DNA from: an uncultured Tenacibaculum sp.
GTDB taxonomy: Bacteria > Bacteroidota > Bacteroidia > Flavobacteriales > Flavobacteriaceae
Assembly (NCBI GenBank): GCA_947496185.1
Contig: CANMCD010000020.1
Span: forward strand, 1 to 59,719
Reading direction: 5' to 3'
Length of the DNA stretch: 59,719 nt
The translations under genes and the position numbers were made by a program. Shown piece after piece: positions 54,647 through 59,719 of the stretch. The notes beneath the pieces were generated by a model. It saw only the letters and a program-made list of their open reading frames with translations, was not told the DNA's origin and made no database searches. Within the stretch, counting starts at the first letter, position 1. Each line of letters opens with the position of its first letter.

Positions 54647-55174
54647 TTAGTCATATTGAGCATCAAAATTTTTATCCCACTTATTTTGAACTCGCATTAC
54701 TTGTTCTACAATATCTCTGACGCATCCTTCTCCTCCTTTTTTATCTGATATATATTCAGAAACATGCTGTATTTCTCTTGCGGCATCTAAAGGGCAACAA
54801 GGCATGCCTACTTCTTTCATTACGGGAAGATCAGGAACATCATCTCCCATATATAACACTTTTTGGGAGTTTAAATTATATTTTTCTACCAGTTCTGTAT
54901 ATTCAACTGTTTTGTCATGTGCCCCTAAATAAATATCCTTTATTCCTAAATTTGACAAACGCTTTCGGACACCTTCGTTTTTGCCTCCCGAAATAATACA
55001 AACACGAAACCCTGCCTTAACTGCTGATTTTAATGCATAACCATCTTTAATATTCATATTACGGATCATTTCACCATCTGGCATTACAGTTACAATACCA
55101 TTTGTTAAAACACCATCAACATCAAAAATTAAAGTATCAATTTGTGGTAAAATTTCTTTATAACTTTTTTTCAT
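54647..55174 (-). CDS. kdsC: HAD-family phosphatase, KdsC-like (KDO 8-phosphate phosphatase)
   Basis: A 175-residue C0-type HAD phosphatase. Motif I FDVDGVLTNG has Asp18 and Asp20, motif II is IISGGKN with serine, and motif III/IV is YMGDDVPDLPVM. The cap-less size fits KdsC tetramers, which make KDO for lipopolysaccharide; related YrbI-like proteins can act on other sugar phosphates. It overlaps the DUF2520 gene by 17 nt, a common pairing in flavobacteria. Confidence 0.82.
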   Translation of the reverse strand: MKKSYKEILPQIDTLIFDVDGVLTNGIVTVMPDGEMIRNMNIKDGYALKSAVKAGFRVCIISGGKNEGVRKRLSNLGIKDIYLGAHDKTVEYTELVEKYNLNSQKVLYMGDDVPDLPVMKEVGMPCCPLDAAREIQHVSEYISDKKGGEGCVRDIVEQVMRVQNKWDKNFDAQYD

Positions 55175-55910
55175 TACTGATCGATTCTGTTAATAATTTA
55201 TAGATTTCTTGTTGTTTATTATTTAGCAAAGTTACATGATTATCGATAGTTTTTGTATCTTTTCTTATAGCAGGACCTGTTTGGGCCTTTCTAGGGGAAA
55301 TATCTTGTATTTTACGAGCAGTTTCCCCTATAATATTATGTAATATTTCAAAAGGTATTTCTTGTTCTTTACAGATATCATTTGCAATCGTATACATATA
55401 ATTTGTAAAGTTATTAGCAAAAACAGCCGCTACGTGTAAATACTTCCTTTTCTCTGAATCAATGAAATAAACTTTTTTGCCAATAGATAATGCCAAACTT
55501 CTGAGTAGTCTTGAATTTTGGTCATTTGTAGCTTCCAAACAAAAAGGAATGTTTTCAAAGGATACTTCTTTATCTTTCGTAAAACTTTGTAACAAATAAA
55601 AAACTCCTTTTTCTCCATTATTTTGTAAAGCCCCCATAGGCATACATCCAGAAGTATGTACAACTAATTTTCCTGTTTTAATATTAGAAGAAACCTCCCC
55701 GATTGCATTATCGGATACAGCCAGTATGTATATATCTGCCTCTTTTAAATTATTTAGGTCATCTGTAATAGGAAACTGAGGATAAAAAGGGGTTATTTGC
55801 TTCAAATTTCTTGCGTACAACTGTACTATTTCTACTGTTGTGGTTTTAGAAAAAGCCTGAATCAAATGGTTTGCGATATTCCCTCCTCCTAGTATTATGA
55901 TTTTTATCAT
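55158..55910 (-). CDS. Rossmann-like/DUF2520 protein
   Basis: An NAD(P)-binding protein with an N-terminal Rossmann motif IILGGGNIANHLIQAF and a C-terminal helical DUF2520 domain (about 120-250). It is related to 6-phosphogluconate/ketopantoate-type dehydrogenases. The frame is open from 56015, but the conserved domain starts at the internal Met at 55910 (250 residues), which I take as the start. The reaction is unknown. Grouped with kdsC. Confidence 0.75.
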   Translation of the reverse strand: MIKIIILGGGNIANHLIQAFSKTTTVEIVQLYARNLKQITPFYPQFPITDDLNNLKEADIYILAVSDNAIGEVSSNIKTGKLVVHTSGCMPMGALQNNGEKGVFYLLQSFTKDKEVSFENIPFCLEATNDQNSRLLRSLALSIGKKVYFIDSEKRKYLHVAAVFANNFTNYMYTIANDICKEQEIPFEILHNIIGETARKIQDISPRKAQTGPAIRKDTKTIDNHVTLLNNKQQEIYKLLTESISNEKKL

Positions 55911-56163
55911 AAACACGAAGATATTGATTTTACGGTAATCCTTTTTTAAGAAGTCCAAACTTTCATTCTCCCTTTTTTTATGAATACCTATCTCCAGGTT
56001 ATAAAAACTTAACAACTATCTAGATAACAGTATTGAATTAAAATTTATTTAAAATTGCTATTAACTTAGGCAACTCTCCCCTATTTTTTTTCTGATCTTT
56101 GTCAGTATAAAAACCATTTATTCCCCCCAAAAACTTTTCTTCTTTTTATCAAAATTATATCTT

Positions 56164-57573
56164 ATGACGACAAACAATCGAACTTCAAAACAAAACGTAT
56201 TACAACTCTTCAAAGATGCTGTTTTAGGAAAGCAACAAGACTTCACACAAGGAAGTATCAGAAAAGCGGTGTTTATGCTTGCCATACCTATGATACTCGA
56301 AATGCTAATGGAATCTATTTTTGCATTAGTAGATATAATATATGTTTCAAAAGTTAGTGTAAATGCAGTAGCAACTGTAGGACTAACAGAATCTGTTTTA
56401 ACATTAGTCTATGCAATAGCCATAGGTTTAAGTATGGGAGCTACTGCTCTTATAGCTAGAAGAGTTGGAGAAAAAGATATTAAAAAAGCACGAGAAACTG
56501 CAGTTCAGGTTATTTTTATTGGTATTATTCTTTCCATAGCAATCAGCATCGTAGGAATTCTTTATCCTAAAGACATACTTCGACTTATGGGAGGCGAGCC
56601 CAGCTTAATTGAAGAAGGTTTTGGATATACCAGAATTATTTTAGGAGGTAATATTACGGTAATGCTTCTTTTTTTAATCAATGCTATTTTTAGAGGAGCT
56701 GGAGATGCTTCTGTAGCTATGTGGACCTTGATAATTTCCAATACCTTAAATATTATTCTAGACCCCATTTTTATTTTTGGATTGGGGCCAATCCCGGCGT
56801 ATGGAGCTGAAGGAGCTGCTATAGCCACTACAATTGGAAGAGGTACGGCTGTTATTATTCAAATATCCGTCCTATTTGTAGGCTATTCAAAAATTAAAAT
56901 CGCCTTAAAAGATTTAAAACTTAAATTAGCATTAATAGTTAATATTATTAAGGTTTCATTAGGAGGAATTGGTCAATTTATCATTGGTACATCTAGTTGG
57001 GTTTTCCTTATGAAAATTATGTCTGAATTTGGAAGTGAAGTATTGGCTGGGTATACCATTGCTATTCGAATAATTATCTTTACCCTTATGCCTGCATGGG
57101 GAATGAGTAATGCTGCAGCTACTTTGGTAGGACAAAATTTAGGTGCTAACCAACCTGAAAGAGCCGAAAAATCCGTATGGATTGCAGGAAAATATTGTGC
57201 CTATTTTATGGGCTTGGTTTCGGTTATCTATATAGTATTTGCTCCAACGTTATTGAGCTGGTTTTCTCCTAATGAAAATGTAATAAAAAATGGAGCTTTA
57301 TCACTTCAAATAGTTGCTTTTGGTTATATTGCTTATGCTTATGGAATGGTTATAGTACAAGCATTTAACGGTGCAGGTGATACCAAAACTCCTACATATA
57401 TTAATTTCTTTTGTTTTTGGATATTTCAATTACCTTTCGCATACCTTACTGCAATTAAACTCGATATTGGTCCAAAAGGGGTATTTTGGGCTATAACTTT
57501 AGCAGAAGTATTAATTGCAATTATTTCACTATGGTTGTTTAGAAAAGGGAAATGGAAAACGATTAAAGTCTAA
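56164..57573 (+). CDS. MATE-family efflux transporter
   Basis: A 469-residue, 12-helix multidrug and toxic compound extrusion transporter. The two homologous halves begin near residues 28 and 255. Family stretches include LAIPMILEMLMESIFALVD and IFRGAGDASVAMW in the first half and VQAFNGAGDTKTPTYINF in the second. It exports cationic or aromatic compounds using a sodium or proton gradient; the substrate is not evident. Monocistronic or leading into the trans-sulfuration gene after about 100 nt. Confidence 0.88.
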   Translation: MTTNNRTSKQNVLQLFKDAVLGKQQDFTQGSIRKAVFMLAIPMILEMLMESIFALVDIIYVSKVSVNAVATVGLTESVLTLVYAIAIGLSMGATALIARRVGEKDIKKARETAVQVIFIGIILSIAISIVGILYPKDILRLMGGEPSLIEEGFGYTRIILGGNITVMLLFLINAIFRGAGDASVAMWTLIISNTLNIILDPIFIFGLGPIPAYGAEGAAIATTIGRGTAVIIQISVLFVGYSKIKIALKDLKLKLALIVNIIKVSLGGIGQFIIGTSSWVFLMKIMSEFGSEVLAGYTIAIRIIIFTLMPAWGMSNAAATLVGQNLGANQPERAEKSVWIAGKYCAYFMGLVSVIYIVFAPTLLSWFSPNENVIKNGALSLQIVAFGYIAYAYGMVIVQAFNGAGDTKTPTYINFFCFWIFQLPFAYLTAIKLDIGPKGVFWAITLAEVLIAIISLWLFRKGKWKTIKV

Positions 57574-57683
57574 AACTATTAACCAAAGGATGGAATGTAA
57601 AACAATGTATTCATCGTTTTTGTAACTTAGCTTCAAAAACATAGTTATAAAAACCTACGTTAACAGACCAAACCTTAATGATC

Positions 57684-58838
57684 ATGGATAAAAAAAATAA
57701 CTTTGGCATAAACACCATTTGTACACATATCGGAGAAATTGAAGATCAGCAGTTTAAAGGAGCTATATCTCCATTATATATGGCGACTTCCTATCAATTT
57801 GATCAGGTAGATAAAAAAAGGTATCCTAGGTATTTTAACACCCCAAACCAAGAAGCTTTAAGTAGAAAAATAGCTGCATTAGAAAAAACAGAAGCCGCAA
57901 TGATATTTGGATCTGGTATGGCTGCTATTAGTACTACCCTCTTAGCTTTCTTAAAGAAAGGAGATCATATTGTTTTGCAAGAAACGTTGTATGGTGGTAC
58001 CTACAATTTTGTTGTAGAAGAATTTGATCGGTTTGGTATTGAATATAGTTTTACTGAGAGCTTAAGGTTAAAAGATTTTGAAAAAGTAATCCAAAAAAAT
58101 ACCAAAGTAATTTTTATAGAAACACCTTCAAACCCTTTATTGAAGATCGTTGATATGAAGAAAATAGCCTCCTTAGCAAAAAAACATCAAATCATAACTA
58201 TGATTGACAATACTTTTGCTAGTCCGATTAACCAAACTCCTGTTGATTTTGGTATAGATATTATGATTCATTCTGCAACTAAATATATGGGAGGACATTC
58301 TGATATTCTGGCTGGGGCTGTAGCCGCTTCTAAAGCCCACATAAGAACGATTTGGAACTTGGCTAAAAATACAGGAGGAAGCTTAAGTGATTTTACGGTT
58401 TGGATGCTTGAAAGAAGTATGAAAACATTTAATCTTAGAGTTAAAAGACAAAATAAAAACGCATTAAAAATGGCTAGATACTTAGAAAAAAACAATCACA
58501 TTTCTAAGGTATATTATCCAGGACTACCTTCTCATGAAAATCATACTTTAGCTAAAGAACAAATGGAAAACTTTGGAGGGATCGTGTCTTTCGAGTTACA
58601 AGAAGGAATAGACACAATGAAGTTTCAGCGAAATTTACAACTTATAAAACCTTCCATGAGTTTGGCAGGGGTTGAAAGTACGATGCTTAACCCAGCACAG
58701 ACTTCTCATGCATTACTTTCACCTGAAGAACGGCTAAAGCAAGGAATAAGAGACGGGTTAATTCGTTTTTCTGTCGGAATCGAAGAAGTAAAAGATTTAA
58801 AAAAGGATATTGAACAGGCCATAGACAAAATATTATAA
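57684..58838 (+). CDS. Trans-sulfuration PLP enzyme (cystathionine gamma-synthase/methionine gamma-lyase type)
   Basis: A PLP-dependent Cys/Met metabolism enzyme. The Schiff-base lysine is Lys202 in HSATKYMGGHSD, counted from the ATG at 57678; ETPSNPLLKIVD and MIDNTFASP are the usual PLP and substrate segments. I prefer the second ATG (57684), which leaves 384 residues. The N-terminus lacks the active-site cysteine pattern that marks typical methionine gamma-lyases (SYQFDQVDKKRYPRYFNTPN here), so lyase or synthase activity remains open. It overlaps bshB1 by 1 nt, which points to sulfur or low-molecular-weight thiol metabolism. Confidence 0.8.
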   Translation: MDKKNNFGINTICTHIGEIEDQQFKGAISPLYMATSYQFDQVDKKRYPRYFNTPNQEALSRKIAALEKTEAAMIFGSGMAAISTTLLAFLKKGDHIVLQETLYGGTYNFVVEEFDRFGIEYSFTESLRLKDFEKVIQKNTKVIFIETPSNPLLKIVDMKKIASLAKKHQIITMIDNTFASPINQTPVDFGIDIMIHSATKYMGGHSDILAGAVAASKAHIRTIWNLAKNTGGSLSDFTVWMLERSMKTFNLRVKRQNKNALKMARYLEKNNHISKVYYPGLPSHENHTLAKEQMENFGGIVSFELQEGIDTMKFQRNLQLIKPSMSLAGVESTMLNPAQTSHALLSPEERLKQGIRDGLIRFSVGIEEVKDLKKDIEQAIDKIL

Positions 58839-59554
58839 TGAAATTAGATATACTCGCTTTTGGTGCACATCCTGATGATGTAGAATTAGGATGTGGTGCT
58901 ACAATTGCTAAAGAGATTTCTTTAGGAAAAAAAATTGGAATTATTGACCTTACAAGAGGAGAACTCGGCACAAGAGGTACTCCCCAATTACGAGCAAAAG
59001 AAGCCTCAAAGGCAAAAGAAATATTAGGTGCATCTATCCGAGAGAATCTTGGCTTTGCCGATGGATTCTTTATCAATGATAAAGAACATCAAATAGAAGT
59101 AATAAAAATACTACGTAAATACCAACCTGAAATCGTTTTGTGCAATGCTATTGGTGATCGACATATTGACCACCCAAAAGGAAGTAAGCTTGTATCAGAC
59201 GCCTGTTTTTTGAGTGGTTTACGTAAAATTGAAACTTCTTCAAACGGGGTGATACAAGATGCATGGAGACCGAAACAAGTATATCATTATATTCAGTGGA
59301 AAAATATTACTCCAGATTTTGTGGTAGATGTAACAGGTTTTATGAGTAAAAAAATAGCTTCTGTAGAAGCGTATGCATCTCAATTTTATGATCCCCAAAG
59401 TAAAGAACCAGAAACGCCAATTACAAGTAAAAATTTTATTGATAGTATTGAATATCGAGCACAGGATCTAGGAAGATTAATTGGTGTTGATTTTGCAGAA
59501 GGCTTTACTTCAGAACGTTATGTAGCCGTAAAAAAAATAAGTGATTTAATTTAA
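58838..59554 (+). CDS. bshB1: Bacillithiol biosynthesis deacetylase BshB1
   Basis: A 238-residue LmbE/PIG-L zinc deacetylase that removes the acetyl group from N-acetylglucosaminyl malate in bacillithiol synthesis. The zinc motif AHPDD at 10-14 and HIDHPKGSKL with its histidines are present, and RGELGTRGT is a BshB1 marker. Its start overlaps the stop of the trans-sulfuration gene (TAATG), and cysteine supply from that neighbour would serve the same thiol pathway. Bacillithiol use is known in Bacteroidota. Confidence 0.87.
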   Translation: MKLDILAFGAHPDDVELGCGATIAKEISLGKKIGIIDLTRGELGTRGTPQLRAKEASKAKEILGASIRENLGFADGFFINDKEHQIEVIKILRKYQPEIVLCNAIGDRHIDHPKGSKLVSDACFLSGLRKIETSSNGVIQDAWRPKQVYHYIQWKNITPDFVVDVTGFMSKKIASVEAYASQFYDPQSKEPETPITSKNFIDSIEYRAQDLGRLIGVDFAEGFTSERYVAVKKISDLI

Positions 59555-59561
59555 AAAAATG

Positions 59562-59593
59562 TTTGGTGGGAATGTAAAAACCCTGTATATTTG
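59562..59593 (+). promoter_or_regulatory. tRNA-His promoter
   Basis: TTTG (59562-59565), a 20-nt spacer and TATATTTG (59586-59593), placing the start close to 59600, about 13 nt before the tRNA. The best match to the phylum consensus in the window. Confidence 0.75.
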
Positions 59594-59612
59594 CACCCGC
59601 AAGCGCAAAGAT

Positions 59613-59687
<75 letters not shown>

Positions 59688-59719
59688 CAAAGCACAAAAC
59701 CTCAGTAAACACTGGGGTT

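Noticed and set aside
57574-57677. A SAM or other sulfur riboswitch before the trans-sulfuration gene
   Set aside because: I could not find a stable multi-stem structure or known riboswitch core in this 104-nt spacer.

Overview
The window reads as chromosome of a marine member of the Flavobacteriaceae (Bacteroidota). The DNA is AT-rich. The genes use the Bacteroidota promoter pattern (TTG about 17-21 nt upstream of TAnnTTTG), which is clearest at tRNA-His, the SRP RNA, yebC and hutH, and few genes have a Shine-Dalgarno site. Family content agrees: DUF4199, large CarboxypepD_reg/beta-barrel outer membrane proteins, a zeaxanthin-type crt cluster and bacillithiol synthesis. A Tenacibaculum-like genus is my best guess from the carotenoid and hydroxamate siderophore genes; it is not proven.

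Layout. 1-6467: xerC/D-type recombinase, SRP RNA on the opposite strand, then DUF4199 - glycosyltransferase - phosphohexomutase - ABC exporter. 6861-18982: an iron-acquisition region with an AraC regulator, a membrane acyltransferase and a tight seven-gene leftward operon for an NRPS-independent (NIS) hydroxamate siderophore: PLP decarboxylase, N-monooxygenase, MFS exporter, fused acyltransferase-NIS synthetase, separate acyltransferase, separate NIS synthetase, nitroreductase. 19084-26638: a leftward light and photo-oxidative stress cluster: CarH-like MerR regulator, crtI, crtB, crtZ, lycopene cyclase, TspO with an extra C-terminal domain, glutathione peroxidase, SRPBCC protein, DNA photolyase. 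26881-30968: an outer membrane beta-barrel protein convergent with a lipoprotein-type cholesterol oxidase. 31237-35962: a small HTH protein, acyl-CoA carboxylase beta subunit, a DUF3352-like MORN protein, YebC. 36060-40942: remnant of a nucleotidyltransferase gene, then parC and parE. 41144-45193: an outer membrane protein, an SDR, an orphan LytTR regulator and two long gene-free stretches that hold orphan terminator hairpins. 45194-51258: an AprA-type methyltransferase, a LysR regulator, hutH-hutU. 51433-59687: a glycosyltransferase, a receiver-domain/glycosyltransferase fusion, DUF2147, kdsC, DUF2520, MATE, a trans-sulfuration enzyme, bshB1, tRNA-His.

How the parts work together. The siderophore operon should decarboxylate a diamino acid (probably lysine to cadaverine), N-hydroxylate the diamine, acylate it and join the units with NIS synthetases. 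A 23-nt sequence matching at 20 positions lies upstream of both the AraC gene and the operon, which suggests AraC control of both. The light cluster couples zeaxanthin synthesis to photolyase and peroxidase under a B12-type photoreceptor homologue. The most unusual points are the tandem fused and split copies of the acyltransferase-synthetase pair, the shared AraC/siderophore motif, the receiver-glycosyltransferase fusion, the TspO-HTH fusion, the CarH-like protein that lacks the photoadduct histidine, and the cholesterol oxidase.
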